From Nitrospira sp. CR1.1 (GTDB taxonomy: Bacteria; Nitrospirota; Nitrospiria; Nitrospirales; Nitrospiraceae), in assembly GCA_014055465.1 (NCBI GenBank), contig WIAF01000008.1, forward strand, positions 1 to 64,000: 64,000 bases of DNA, read 5' to 3'. The notes under the pieces were generated by a model. It saw only the letters and a program-made list of their open reading frames with translations, was not told the origin of the DNA and did no database searches. Below are positions 47,063 to 55,627 of the stretch, one piece after another; positions within the stretch are counted from its first letter, which is position 1; each line of letters begins with the position of its first letter. Position numbers and translations under genes: made by a program.

Positions 47063-47461
47063 ATGAAAGTCACCAAACTTCTCCATACTCGCATGCGCGT
47101 GAGCGACATGGATCAGACCATCCGCTTCTACCAGCAGGTGTTGGGCCTGGAGGTGTTGGAACGCAAAGTATCTCCACGCGGGTCACACTTGGCCTTTTTA
47201 AAAGTCCCCAACAGTCAAGAACTGATCGAACTGTGCAGCTTTCCTGCCAGTGGGCCGGTTACGGTGCAGGAAGATCTGGTCCACCTCGCCTTTGAGGTCG
47301 AAAATCTGGACGAGACCATCCGGAGTCTGGAGTCCAGCGGGATCCGGGTCACCGACGGCCCCACGCGCACGTCATCCGGCAGCCGATTTATCTTTATCGA
47401 CGCACCGGACGGATATGAGGTTGAACTCATCGAGCGACCGCCGGGCACGGCACTCGTGTAG
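47063..47461 (+). CDS. Glyoxalase I / VOC-family protein
   Basis: 132 residues, one vicinal-oxygen-chelate unit pair. 'LLHTRMRVSDMDQTIRFYQQ' begins with the first metal His. 'SQELIELCS' carries a Glu, 'EDLVHLAFEVENLDETIRSL' a His and 'GYEVELIERP' a Glu, so the four metal ligands of lactoylglutathione lyase are in place. It probably converts the methylglyoxal-glutathione adduct, or a related thiol adduct, to the lactoyl thioester. The ATG at 47063 has AGGGG at 8 nt; a GTG 9 nt upstream is less likely. Confidence 0.88.
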   Translation: MKVTKLLHTRMRVSDMDQTIRFYQQVLGLEVLERKVSPRGSHLAFLKVPNSQELIELCSFPASGPVTVQEDLVHLAFEVENLDETIRSLESSGIRVTDGPTRTSSGSRFIFIDAPDGYEVELIERPPGTALV

Positions 47462-47604
47462 ACGAAGGCCATCACGCGCGTCACGCTATCCTCTTCCCCC
47501 CACCCGCATGCCTATGCGAACCCATTGACGAATCTGAATCCGTCCACGTATTGTTCCTTCGCTTCACGTATCACCGTCGTCGAATGACAACAAGGAGAGC
47601 GCAG

Positions 47605-48474
47605 ATGAAGAACGGGTTTTTTCGCGGGCACGGACTCGGCAACGATTATCTGGTCATGGACCCCAAAGAGCTCAGCTTTACGCTCACCCCCGGGAGAATC
47701 CGCGGCATTTGCGATCGCCATTGGGGCCTCGGCAGCGACGGGATCCTCGCGCTGGTTCCCTCCAAGAAGGCCGACTTCGGTCTCCGCATTTACAACCCGG
47801 ATGGCAGCGAAGCAGAAAAATCTGGCAACGGACTCCGTATCTTCGCCCGCTATCTGCATGCCACCGGTAAAACCAAAAAACGCGCCTTCACCGTCGAGAC
47901 GAAGGGCGGTCTCGTTTCGATCACCCTGCATGTCGATCGCCATGGCGATGCGGCGGCGGCCACAGTGGAGATGGGCCAGGCCACCTTTCAACCGGCGGCA
48001 CTTCCCTGCACGTTGTCCGTCGATGAATTGATCCAGGCTCCCATCGAAGCCGCAGGACGGTCATTACAATTTACTGGCGTCAGCGTCGGAAACCCCCACT
48101 GTGTGGTCTTCAAACAAGCCGGTGCGGCCTGGACGCATGAAGAGCTCCTCGCGCTGGGGCCAGCCCTGGAAAACCATCCTCTCTTTCCAAAGCGCACCAA
48201 CGTTCAACTCGCCGTGCCCACGGGTCCGAAGGAAATCTTCATCTTGATTTGGGAACGCGGCGCCGGGGAAACCCAGGCTTCCGGCTCCTCCTCCTGCGCT
48301 GCAGCCAGCGCCGCCGTGAAGCTCGGGCTGGTGAAGGGTCCGGTCACGGTCAAGATGCCGGGGGGAACGCTCAACATCGAGGTCGCCAAGGATTTCAGCC
48401 TGACCATGAAGGGCCCGGTGGCTGAAGTCGCCCGGGGCAGCCTCAGTCCGTCGTTTGTACGAACGCTCCGCTAA
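47605..48474 (+). CDS. dapF: Diaminopimelate epimerase family protein, one catalytic Cys replaced
   Basis: 289 residues. The DapF fold is clear: 'GHGLGNDYLVMDPKEL', 'CDRHWGLGSDGILALVP', 'EKSGNGLRIFARYLHATG', 'GVSVGNPHCVVF', and 'ETQASGSSSCAAASAAVKLG'. DapF interconverts LL- and meso-diaminopimelate for lysine and peptidoglycan. It normally uses two Cys, one in GNGxRC and one in GSGxCA. Here the second Cys is present (Cys231) but the first is Ile79. AAGGAG at good distance marks the start. Annotated DapF-like proteins with the same GNGLRIFA change exist as far as I recall, so this may be a divergent subfamily whose activity is unproven. Confidence 0.85.
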   Translation: MKNGFFRGHGLGNDYLVMDPKELSFTLTPGRIRGICDRHWGLGSDGILALVPSKKADFGLRIYNPDGSEAEKSGNGLRIFARYLHATGKTKKRAFTVETKGGLVSITLHVDRHGDAAAATVEMGQATFQPAALPCTLSVDELIQAPIEAAGRSLQFTGVSVGNPHCVVFKQAGAAWTHEELLALGPALENHPLFPKRTNVQLAVPTGPKEIFILIWERGAGETQASGSSSCAAASAAVKLGLVKGPVTVKMPGGTLNIEVAKDFSLTMKGPVAEVARGSLSPSFVRTLR

Positions 48475-48480
48475 GCTGGA

Positions 48481-48584
48481 AGCCATCAGCAGTCAGCGAC
48501 CGGGTAAGGTTGCGGACGATTTGTACCGGTCGTTACAATGACCTAGACCCCGCCGCGATTTCCTCGCGCTGAAGGCTGACAGCT
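48481..48584. repeat. Imperfect inverted repeat filling the dapF-uvrC gap
   Basis: AGCCATCAGCAGTCAGCG (48481-48498) and CGCTGAAGGCTGACAGCT (48567-48584) pair at 14 of 18 positions. 'TCAGC' recurs within each arm. The element spans nearly the whole 112-nt gap and abuts the uvrC start codon. It looks like a short dispersed repeat and not a terminator, since no T-tract follows. Confidence 0.5.
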
Positions 48585-48586
48585 GC

Positions 48587-50398
48587 ATGGACACGTCGCT
48601 AACGCTCCAATCCAAACTCGACCGTCTCCCCGAACAGCCGGGATGTTATCTCTTCCGGAACGCGCAGAAAGAAATTCTGTATGTCGGCAAAGCTGCCGTG
48701 CTGTCAGACCGGGTCCGTTCCTATTTCCAAAACGGCAATGATCAGACCCCCAAAACCAGCCTGCTGGTCAGCGAAATCACCGACCTCGAAACCATCGTCA
48801 CCCGTTCCGAACTGGAAGCGCTGATCCTCGAAAGCAATCTGATCAAGCGCCACCGCCCGCGATTTAATATCGTCCTGCGCGACGACAAGCAGTACCCCTA
48901 TCTACGGTTGCCGATCAAAGAACCATTTCCGCGCCTCTCCATCGTCCGGCGCGTCCAAAAGGACGGCGCGCTCTATTACGGGCCCTACACGCCGGCCGGG
49001 GCGCTCCGCGAGACGTTAAAAGTCATTCGCAAAGCGTTTCCGCTAGCCACGTGCGACATCGACATCGACGGCCAAGCCGACCGGGCCTGCATCGAGTTTG
49101 AGATTAAACGCTGCATGGCGCCCTGCACCGGCAATCAGTCACGCGAGGACTATCACCTGATCGTCAAACAGGTCCGCCAGTTTCTTGAAGGCCGGGATCG
49201 GGAACTTCTCGACAGTCTGCGACAGAATATGGAAGCAGCCGCGGAACGGGAGGAATTCGAGGAAGCCGCCCGCCTGCGGGACCGCCTCTTCAGCGTTGAG
49301 CGCACGCTCGAAAAACAACGCATTACCCAGATCACCACCACGGACCAGGACGTGATCGGGATCGCGCGGCAGGGCACGGCAGCGGACCTCCAGCTCCTGT
49401 TCGTGCGCGGAGGCCTGCTGATCGGGCGGAAAGATTTCTTCTGGCCTCAATCCGCCGACTCCGCTGATGAAGAACTCGTCCGTTCCGCCATCGAGCAGTT
49501 CTACAACAAAGAAGGGCAGCCGCCCAAAGAGCTCTTGGTACCGACCGACCTCGGCGATGTCCCGCTGATCGAACAATGGCTGAGTGAGAAACGCGGCGAG
49601 ACCATGCGCATCCTTGCCCCGGAACGAGGCGCGAAGCATCAGCTGGTGCTCCTGGCGGAAGAAAATGCCGCCGCCGCCATTGCCGACCATCTCCGGAACG
49701 AAGCCTTGGACCGGCAGGCCACGGCAGAACTCAAGCGCCTGCTTCGTCTTGATACCGTGCCCCGTCGCATCGAAGGATTCGACATTTCGAATATCATGGG
49801 CAATCAATCGGTCGCCTCCCTGGTCGTGTGGGAAGACGGACAGGCGAAGAAATCCGACTATCGCAAATTCCGCATTCAAACGGTGGAAGGGGCCAACGAC
49901 TTTGCCAGCATGCAGGAAGCGGTGATGCGGCGCTACGGCGCCACGGAGGATCTCGCTCGGCCCGATCTGATTCTGATCGACGGCGGCTTGGGCCAGTTGA
50001 GCGCGGCACTCGAAGGGCTCAAGCAGGTCGGCCAGGAGCAGATTCCGATCATGGGCCTGGCCAAAGCGCGGGGTGAAAAAGAGGAACGTATCTTTCTGCC
50101 GGGCCGGAAGAATCCCATCCTGCTGCGTCCGACCTCACCCGCCACGCATCTGGTTCAGCGAATCCGCGACGAAGCCCACCGCTTTGCCGTCACGTATCAC
50201 CGGAATTTGCGGGGCAAGGCCCTGCTGTCATCCGAACTGGACCAGATCCCCGGCATCGGCAAGATCCGCCGTGCACGCCTTCTGAAACAATTCGGCAGTC
50301 TTCCACAGATCGCCTCGGCCACTGACGAACAACTCAAGTCGGCCGGCCTCGATACAGCCACGGTCGTCGCCCTACGCAAAACCCTCATGCCTTCCTAG
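48587..50398 (+). CDS. uvrC: UvrABC excinuclease subunit C
   Basis: 603 residues, the dual-incision nuclease of nucleotide excision repair. The N-terminal GIY-YIG domain is seen in 'PGCYLFRNAQKEILYVGKA' (3' cut), followed by the Cys-containing segment 'RCMAPCTG' and the UVR helical pair 'EREEFEEAARLRDRL' that binds UvrB. The RNase H-like domain holds Asp in 'IEGFDISNIMGNQSVASLVV', Asp in 'DLILIDGGLGQLSAAL' and His in 'IRDEAHRFAVTYHR' (5' cut). The C-terminal helix-hairpin-helix pair ('DQIPGIGKIRRARLLKQFGS') binds DNA. Complete and of normal length. Confidence 0.98.
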   Translation: MDTSLTLQSKLDRLPEQPGCYLFRNAQKEILYVGKAAVLSDRVRSYFQNGNDQTPKTSLLVSEITDLETIVTRSELEALILESNLIKRHRPRFNIVLRDDKQYPYLRLPIKEPFPRLSIVRRVQKDGALYYGPYTPAGALRETLKVIRKAFPLATCDIDIDGQADRACIEFEIKRCMAPCTGNQSREDYHLIVKQVRQFLEGRDRELLDSLRQNMEAAAEREEFEEAARLRDRLFSVERTLEKQRITQITTTDQDVIGIARQGTAADLQLLFVRGGLLIGRKDFFWPQSADSADEELVRSAIEQFYNKEGQPPKELLVPTDLGDVPLIEQWLSEKRGETMRILAPERGAKHQLVLLAEENAAAAIADHLRNEALDRQATAELKRLLRLDTVPRRIEGFDISNIMGNQSVASLVVWEDGQAKKSDYRKFRIQTVEGANDFASMQEAVMRRYGATEDLARPDLILIDGGLGQLSAALEGLKQVGQEQIPIMGLAKARGEKEERIFLPGRKNPILLRPTSPATHLVQRIRDEAHRFAVTYHRNLRGKALLSSELDQIPGIGKIRRARLLKQFGSLPQIASATDEQLKSAGLDTATVVALRKTLMPS

Positions 50399-50436
50399 CG
50401 CACTCTTGAGCAAGTCCATTCTGGCTTCCCGGACGC

Positions 50437-50455
50437 ACCTCACCCTGTATGAGGT
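50437..50455. terminator. Short hairpin after uvrC
   Basis: ACCTCA pairs with TGAGGT around a 7-nt loop 39 nt after the uvrC stop. GATAC/GTATC follows as a second small stem. A T-tract is absent, so this is a weak candidate terminator. Confidence 0.3.
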
Positions 50456-50535
50456 TCGATACACTCGTATCTGAATGGGTACGGTTGAGAACACCAGCCT
50501 ACGCGGTGCCGGTTTGAAACAGCCTCATTTTCCCC

Positions 50536-50564
50536 TTGCACAGCGGTCATTTCACGACTACTCT
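50536..50564 (+). promoter_or_regulatory. Candidate promoter of the amine-oxidase-like locus
   Basis: TTGCAC and TACTCT are separated by 17 nt, about 90 nt before the first lipoprotein gene of the five-gene locus. Each box has four or more consensus matches. Confidence 0.4.
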
Positions 50565-50653
50565 GGCGCGACTCTTCGCAATTCATGCTGGGTACGTAGA
50601 TTGCCTTTCACCAGGAATGTTTCGATTGACGACGCTGACCAGGAGGCATCCCG

Positions 50654-51286
50654 ATGAGGATGTTACGTATCGCCGGCGCGCTGGTTCTCGCCTCGCTCGC
50701 CGCCTGCTCCACACCGCCGGAAGTTAAACAAGCCCTTGCGGTCAAGGACCATGCCTATGCGGAGAATGAGCAGCTCATGCAGCAATATCGTGAGCTCGTG
50801 AGTCATATCACTACCCGCCATCTGCAGTGGTATCGTTATGTTCAAACACGCCTGAAGCTGGATTTGGCCCTGCAATGGGCGACAACCAATCCTCGCGTGG
50901 CCGACGTGCCGGACGCCGCCATGGCCGAAGATGATGCGGCAACCCTCGGGCCCGACGTGCTGACCTTGATCAATGCGATACGACTGAAGTCTCTCCCTGA
51001 GCGGAAAGGACCAACCGGCCAACCCCTGTTTGCCGCCGGCGCAGGAGATATGAGCAACCTCGTCCAGCAATTGCCTGACCTGATCGCGCGGGTGGAACAG
51101 CATGTCGCCGGCGGCGCACAGGTGCCTCAAACCGTCGACCTCACGGCATTCGACCGGTACCGGAACAATGTCGAAGCGCTTCGAAGGATCAACGGTCTGA
51201 TCAAACAATACCTGGATATCGACGTCACCCTGAGCCGAAGCGACACGCAATCGCTGGCCGATGCCCTGCGCGCGGTGCGCCGATGA
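50654..51286 (+). CDS. Lipoprotein, first gene of the amine-oxidase-like locus
   Basis: 210 residues. The N-terminus MRMLRIAGALVLASLAACST has the lipobox LAAC, so the mature protein is lipid-anchored. The body is mostly helical with Gln/Leu/Arg heptad-like stretches ('HAYAENEQLMQQYRELVSHI', 'NVEALRRINGLIKQYLDIDV'). I do not recognise the family. AGGAGG at 7 nt supports the start. The next gene's upstream ORF overlaps its stop, and five genes follow closely on the same strand, so it belongs to one operon with the copper amine oxidase-like pair. Confidence 0.75.
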   Translation: MRMLRIAGALVLASLAACSTPPEVKQALAVKDHAYAENEQLMQQYRELVSHITTRHLQWYRYVQTRLKLDLALQWATTNPRVADVPDAAMAEDDAATLGPDVLTLINAIRLKSLPERKGPTGQPLFAAGAGDMSNLVQQLPDLIARVEQHVAGGAQVPQTVDLTAFDRYRNNVEALRRINGLIKQYLDIDVTLSRSDTQSLADALRAVRR

Positions 51287-51321
51287 CCGGCCGTCACGCC
51301 GCGCCACGGAAGGAGCCCTCC

Positions 51322-52032
51322 ATGGTCAGACAAAGCATGACGCGGCTGTCCCTTGCCATGCTGTTGCTCATGGCCACCGGCTGCCATTCGATCCACAGCC
51401 GTTCGGTCCGTGATCTCATTCAGATGGAAGGCGCCAAGATCGATGCGGCACAAACCAACATCGATCTGTTCCAAAAAGAGACCGAAGCGCGCATCAAATT
51501 TCTCGAGCAGGCGCGAGCCGAACTGCATCAGAGCTTTAAGTCTCTTCACATCCAAGAAACCAAACACCGCTTTGCCCTGGCTTCCTTCCGGAATCTGACC
51601 AACAAAAAAGGCGACGCTGCGTATGCGGCGGCCTACCTGACGAGCCTGATCTACCTGGCGGATGTGCAAGGGTTGGAGAAGGCCGTGTGGGATCAATTTG
51701 AAGAAGACTTCTGCGCTCTGCGCGACACGGCCAATGCACTGAACGATTCCTGGAAGCAGACCGCCACGCTCCATGCTCAGGTGCAACGCTTTGCCGGACA
51801 ATCGGCGCTGGCCTCGGTCGATCCGGAATTCGTCGCGGCGATCCTCGATCAGGCGCCCGGCCGGTCCGAACAGATCATGAGTGTCCTGAACCATTCCCGG
51901 ACGGTCAATGACGCGCTGGAAGAAGTCGTCGGCGCGCGCCTCCTCCGCATCGGCGGGTTGGATCGCGCACAGAGATTCACCGCCGATCTGGTAGAACTCC
52001 TGGATCGCCTGAAGAAAGACGACGGACAGTAA
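51322..52032 (+). CDS. Helical lipoprotein, second gene of the locus
   Basis: 236 residues. The lipobox is 'MATGC' after a hydrophobic start; AAGGAG lies 6 nt before the ATG at 51322. The mature part is strongly helical and likely forms a coiled coil ('MEGAKIDAAQTNIDLFQKET', 'EARIKFLEQARAELHQSFKS'), with a C-terminal 'RLLRIGGLDRAQRF'. No known family is recognised. Like the first protein it lacks Cys beyond the lipobox and one other site. A scaffold in the envelope is possible, but that is a guess from composition. Confidence 0.72.
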   Translation: MVRQSMTRLSLAMLLLMATGCHSIHSRSVRDLIQMEGAKIDAAQTNIDLFQKETEARIKFLEQARAELHQSFKSLHIQETKHRFALASFRNLTNKKGDAAYAAAYLTSLIYLADVQGLEKAVWDQFEEDFCALRDTANALNDSWKQTATLHAQVQRFAGQSALASVDPEFVAAILDQAPGRSEQIMSVLNHSRTVNDALEEVVGARLLRIGGLDRAQRFTADLVELLDRLKKDDGQ

Positions 52033-52043
52033 CGGAGGGCGCT

Positions 52044-52565
52044 ATGAACCGCAGCATCGACGGGGTGATTACCTTCCTCCGGGACAACGACAGCGTGATC
52101 AAACAATTGATGGAGACCGCCGAATCCGCCACCAACGATATCGAACAACTCGCCACCAGCGTCGGCCATGCCCGGGATGAGGCCCAGGTGCTGGTGGATC
52201 AATTGGGCGCGGTGGAATTCAGCGTCGGACGCGACGACGAGACGAAAGTCCGCCAAACGGCGCTGCTTGAAGCGGTCGCCGCCTTGAGGAAAAAATTCGA
52301 GCGCTACAAAAACGATCCTCTACGAAGGGGCATCTACGCAGCCGAGATCTCCAATCTCTATCTGCAATTGGCGAACACGTTTAATAACGAGACCGTCGCC
52401 AGGATCGTTCCCTTCGGCGCCGACGAAATCGAGACCTACAAAGACCTGATGAAGAACGCGGTGTTGGACGCCGCTTCCCGAAAAAAACGCGCGGCGGTCA
52501 TCAAAGCGGGGATTCAGATTTCCCGACTGGCGCTGGGCGTGGCGAGCAAACTCGCCCTCGTATAG
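52044..52565 (+). CDS. Helical protein without signal, third gene of the locus
   Basis: 173 residues with no signal peptide. A long helical N-terminus ('NDSVIKQLMETAESATNDIE', 'QLATSVGHARDEAQVLVDQL') is followed by a basic region ('AALRKKFERYKNDPLRRGIY') and a hydrophobic C-terminus ('GIQISRLALGVASKLALV') that could sit at the membrane. It starts 11 nt after the previous stop. Unrecognised. Its place between lipoproteins suggests it acts with them from the cytoplasmic side or the membrane. Confidence 0.7.
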   Translation: MNRSIDGVITFLRDNDSVIKQLMETAESATNDIEQLATSVGHARDEAQVLVDQLGAVEFSVGRDDETKVRQTALLEAVAALRKKFERYKNDPLRRGIYAAEISNLYLQLANTFNNETVARIVPFGADEIETYKDLMKNAVLDAASRKKRAAVIKAGIQISRLALGVASKLALV

Positions 52566-52570
52566 CCCCT

Positions 52571-53356
52571 ATGGACGCACGATCCGCCATGTTGCCATCC
52601 GCCATCATGCTCCTTCTGCTCCTGGGTGCCGGCTGTAGTCTGGATGCCACCTCCCGTGGCCCGTTCGGACCGGAGGATCCTGAGACTGCCATTCCCAAGA
52701 AGCCGCTGCCCGCGCAGGTCCCGGCCAAGCATGTCCTGGAGTTTACGGCCGACGAGTCTCCCGGGCACATCAAACCCAAAATGGCCGGGAGCACGAGTGA
52801 TACCGTCGTGACCCGCTTGCCTAACCCCGCGGCCTCTCTTTCCGCCTCCGAGATTGCAGGGCTGCGGCAGGCGGCGGAGGCCGATTCCCGGGTAATGTCT
52901 CTGCTGGGCGCGCGCTGGGGGTTTATTGATGCGGACTTGATGCCACCGAATCGAAAAATTGCATTCGGCTGCTGCCGTCAGCAGGCACGCATCGCGAGGC
53001 TCGTCTACTTCAGTTACAGCAACAATGCCGCCGTGGAGGTGAGCCTGAAAGATGCGAGGGTGCTGGAGGCTTCCCGCAACGAAGGGTATCTGCCTCCTGA
53101 AGGGCCGCAAGATGTTCAACGCGGGATCGAGCTGGCCCGGGCCGATCACCGGCTGTCCGGTAAGGTGCGCGATCTGCAAGGCCATGGGCTCTTGATGCAG
53201 CCGGATCGAGGGTTTTTCAAAAACGATCCGGGGTATGGCCATCGCGTGATATGGATTACGTTTTCGCCGGGAGTGGGTGGTGACCCGAAGTATTGGGCCC
53301 AGGTGGATCTCACGGATGACCGCGTGCTGGACGCCGGCGATGAGCCACCTCGATAA
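52571..53356 (+). CDS. Lipoprotein resembling the N-terminal domains of copper amine oxidases
   Basis: 261 residues with lipobox 'LGAGC'. After a Pro-rich linker the sequence 'SLSASEIAGLRQAAEADSRV' is followed by 'RQQARIARLVYFSYSNNAAV', 'EVSLKDARVLEASRNEGYLP' and 'DVQRGIELARADHRLSGKVR'. The order 'sxxEI.....a..D.rv', 'v.ysy....veV.L...rVl', 'a...D..l' is that of the N2/N3 domains of copper amine oxidases. A Cys pair 'GCCRQ' precedes. It ends 18 nt before the amine oxidase-like gene, so the pair could form a two-chain protein. The family link is inferred from pattern, not from a search. Confidence 0.6.
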   Translation: MDARSAMLPSAIMLLLLLGAGCSLDATSRGPFGPEDPETAIPKKPLPAQVPAKHVLEFTADESPGHIKPKMAGSTSDTVVTRLPNPAASLSASEIAGLRQAAEADSRVMSLLGARWGFIDADLMPPNRKIAFGCCRQQARIARLVYFSYSNNAAVEVSLKDARVLEASRNEGYLPPEGPQDVQRGIELARADHRLSGKVRDLQGHGLLMQPDRGFFKNDPGYGHRVIWITFSPGVGGDPKYWAQVDLTDDRVLDAGDEPPR

Positions 53357-53374
53357 GGCAGGAAAGGAGAGCCA

Positions 53375-54352
53375 ATGAGGCGTGTTGTGGGTGCCCTCCT
53401 GCTGTTCTGCGCAGTGGTTGCGCCGAATCCCGGTTTTGCCGAGTCTTCGTCGGAACACATTGATTGGGGCCGCTGGAGTTTCGACTATGAGGTCAAAGAC
53501 AATACCGGACTGGCCGTCAGAAACGTCGCCTACGATGGTGAACTGGTTCTGGGCAAGGCCAGCATGCCGGTTCTGCGGGTGAAATATGTAAAGGAACGCG
53601 TCTGGTGGAATCCCTTTACCTGGTTTGGATCCCGCGCCGACAGCGGCCGCTGCGGGCCCTTTCAGGATCGTCTCCGATGGGTGGATCTGGTTCCGATCGT
53701 CAACTGCGGCGACAACAAGGTGTGCGCCGAACAGGCGACACTCCACGGTATCCAGTGGCTGGAACTTGGCATTTATGCGCGCATCGGGGAATATCACATT
53801 TATCAATCCTGGCATTTTTCGGAGGACGGAGAGCTGCGCCCGGTTGTCCAGAGCCGCGGCTTGTCCTGTAACACTGACCACATACACCATCCTTACTGGC
53901 GGTTCGATTTCGACATTAACGGGAACGGAATGGATCAAGTCTTCGTGCGTGACGACGGAGGCGCGGACACCGGCTGGGGACCCGGCTGGACCAAATATAC
54001 AAATGAACGGAATGCTGTAAAAAATTCGTCCACCCGACGAACCTGGTTCGTGCGCGATCAGCCGACGGGTCACGGCGTGTGGCTCCTTCCCGGCGACGGA
54101 TACGCTCCGCTCAAGGACGATGGCGAGCGGGACGCCTTTGCCGACCACGATGTCGCAATTCGTCGGGCCAAAGCGAATGAGGATATTCCTTGGGTCTTCG
54201 GCGCCCGCGGCCAACTGGGATATGACGAAGACAACCAAGGCGTCCAGGAGCAGGATGTCGTGGTCTGGTATGTGGCGCACCTTCCGCACATGGCCGCTCT
54301 TGGCCCAACCAAGTGGCTGACACTGGGACCGACCTTAAAAATCCAGCGATAG
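53375..54352 (+). CDS. Secreted, shortened copper amine oxidase-like protein
   Basis: 325 residues with a signal peptide ending near NPGFA. The C-terminal catalytic domain of copper amine oxidases is recognisable. 'GLAVRNVAYDGELVLG' comes first. The segment 'GEYHIYQSWHFSEDGEL' aligns at equal spacing with the topaquinone region GNYDYIFDWxFYxDG, Tyr140 at the TPQ position. 'HIHHPYWRFDFDING' (His169, His171) fits HxH....R.D.D.DG, and 'VVWYVAHLPH' places His where the third copper ligand lies. The three copper ligands are kept, but N-Y-D/E is E-Y-H. At half normal length it may be a copper protein with or without TPQ. It ends the five-gene operon. Confidence 0.7.
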   Translation: MRRVVGALLLFCAVVAPNPGFAESSSEHIDWGRWSFDYEVKDNTGLAVRNVAYDGELVLGKASMPVLRVKYVKERVWWNPFTWFGSRADSGRCGPFQDRLRWVDLVPIVNCGDNKVCAEQATLHGIQWLELGIYARIGEYHIYQSWHFSEDGELRPVVQSRGLSCNTDHIHHPYWRFDFDINGNGMDQVFVRDDGGADTGWGPGWTKYTNERNAVKNSSTRRTWFVRDQPTGHGVWLLPGDGYAPLKDDGERDAFADHDVAIRRAKANEDIPWVFGARGQLGYDEDNQGVQEQDVVVWYVAHLPHMAALGPTKWLTLGPTLKIQR

Positions 54353-54408
54353 CGCCCTCTTTCCCCGCCCGATTTCTGACCAGCCTCAACACGCTCCTCT
54401 CTTGCCCG

Positions 54409-54438
54409 TTGCGGTTCATACCTTAGGCACTCTATACT
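54409..54438 (+). promoter_or_regulatory. Candidate promoter of the LuxR-type gene
   Basis: TTGCGG (-35) and TATACT (-10) are separated by 18 nt and lie about 165 nt before the ATG. The long leader between them contains a CCTAGG palindrome and GGGGTTCCCC, either of which could be an operator. Confidence 0.4.
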
Positions 54439-54600
54439 AAGCGAAGGTTACCCTAGGTACGGCCCATCCGGTCGCAGTACAATGAGGGGTTCCCCAATAA
54501 TACAGCTGCCTTAACATATGAACCAGGCCCGAATTTCTGAACGCTTCCGATTGCTTGTCATCCCTGCGACAACAGAGCGCGTTCACCGGAAAGAATTGGC

Positions 54601-55398
54601 ATGAGTCAGTCGGCGTTTTCCACAAAGGAATTCCAGCGGCTCGGCGAGATTATGTATGACGCGCGCTCCGTCGACCGGAACGACGGTGTGTGGCAGCTGG
54701 TATCGGCGGTGCAACAAGTGGTGCCGTATGAGTATTCAGGATGCGGCGCGGTAGATCTTTTGCATGGAATCGATCCTTCTCTCGGGCATTCCACCTACCC
54801 CCGGGAATTCTGCCAGCTCTACATGGGCCAGGGCCTCGCGGCGGACCCCGCCGTCCATCGTCTGCTCACTTCCGGCCAAACCGTGACCTCCAGCGCCGAT
54901 GAACCGGTGATCCAGGAGCCGAAAGACATCACCTCCCTCAAGCTCGATTTCGGGATCAAAACCTGCCTCTCCGCAGGGGTACGCGGAGACCATGGCAACT
55001 GCTCCTACTTTGCCTTCAGCAATTTTGACGCCAAACAGGCGGATAAATTGCGCCTCCTCCTCGATATTCTCACTCCGCATTTTCATTTGAGTTACATGCG
55101 TTGCAAATCGGCCTGGACTCCCCATCAGCCTGCCAAGCCTGCCCTCCTTCTCAGTAAACGGGAAGAGGAAATTCTCCGCTGGGTGGCGGCAGGCAAAACC
55201 AACTGGGAAATCTCCGTCATTCTCAAGGTCAGTTTGAACACGGTGAAATTTCACCTCAAGAATATTTTCCAGAAGATCGGCGTCGAAAACCGGTGGAGTG
55301 CCATTGCCTACTGGCAAACAGAGGCGCAGCATCGCAGCAATCCATCCGCGCCGCCCAGTGACGATCGCCCCCCTTCCGGGTCCGGCCACCAGGCCTAA
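54601..55398 (+). CDS. LuxR-family transcriptional regulator with autoinducer-binding domain
   Basis: 265 residues. The N-terminal 170 residues match the autoinducer-binding fold of LuxR proteins ('VWQLVSAVQQVVPYEYSGCG', 'YMGQGLAADPAVHRLLTSG', 'DFGIKTCLSAGVRGDHGNCS'). The C-terminal helix-turn-helix reads 'LSKREEEILRWVAAGKTNWE' and 'VSLNTVKFHLKNIFQKIGVE'. The conserved Trp/Asp of acyl-homoserine lactone receptors cannot be placed with certainty, and no luxI gene is in the window, so this is an orphan ('solo') receptor or one responding to another signal. It lies 229 nt upstream of the nitroreductase-like/ketosynthase pair and probably controls it. Confidence 0.9.
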   Translation: MSQSAFSTKEFQRLGEIMYDARSVDRNDGVWQLVSAVQQVVPYEYSGCGAVDLLHGIDPSLGHSTYPREFCQLYMGQGLAADPAVHRLLTSGQTVTSSADEPVIQEPKDITSLKLDFGIKTCLSAGVRGDHGNCSYFAFSNFDAKQADKLRLLLDILTPHFHLSYMRCKSAWTPHQPAKPALLLSKREEEILRWVAAGKTNWEISVILKVSLNTVKFHLKNIFQKIGVENRWSAIAYWQTEAQHRSNPSAPPSDDRPPSGSGHQA

Positions 55399-55527
55399 CT
55401 CGCATCATGCATGTCCACCCGCGCGCCGCCCAGTCCGTCACTCACTGACCGACGAGGGACGGAGCCTTCGCCTACCCCGATGGGTAGGTGACGCCGGACC
55501 TCACCTCTCGTAGAGTCTGCCCATACA

Positions 55528-55548
55528 ACGTCGCATATGGCGTGACGT
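55528..55548. promoter_or_regulatory. 21-bp imperfect palindrome, possible LuxR operator
   Basis: ACGTC at the left end pairs with GACGT at the right end of a 21-nt window, with one more G-C pair and G-T pairs nearer the centre. Length and layout resemble lux-type boxes. It lies 80 nt before the nitroreductase-like start, between it and the LuxR-type gene. Confidence 0.35.
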
Positions 55549-55627
55549 GTCAGCACCACGTATCACCTGCCATCCATATCACTGGCCAGGGCCAAAGGGC
55601 CCCGGGAAAACAGGAAGGAGAGGCCCT

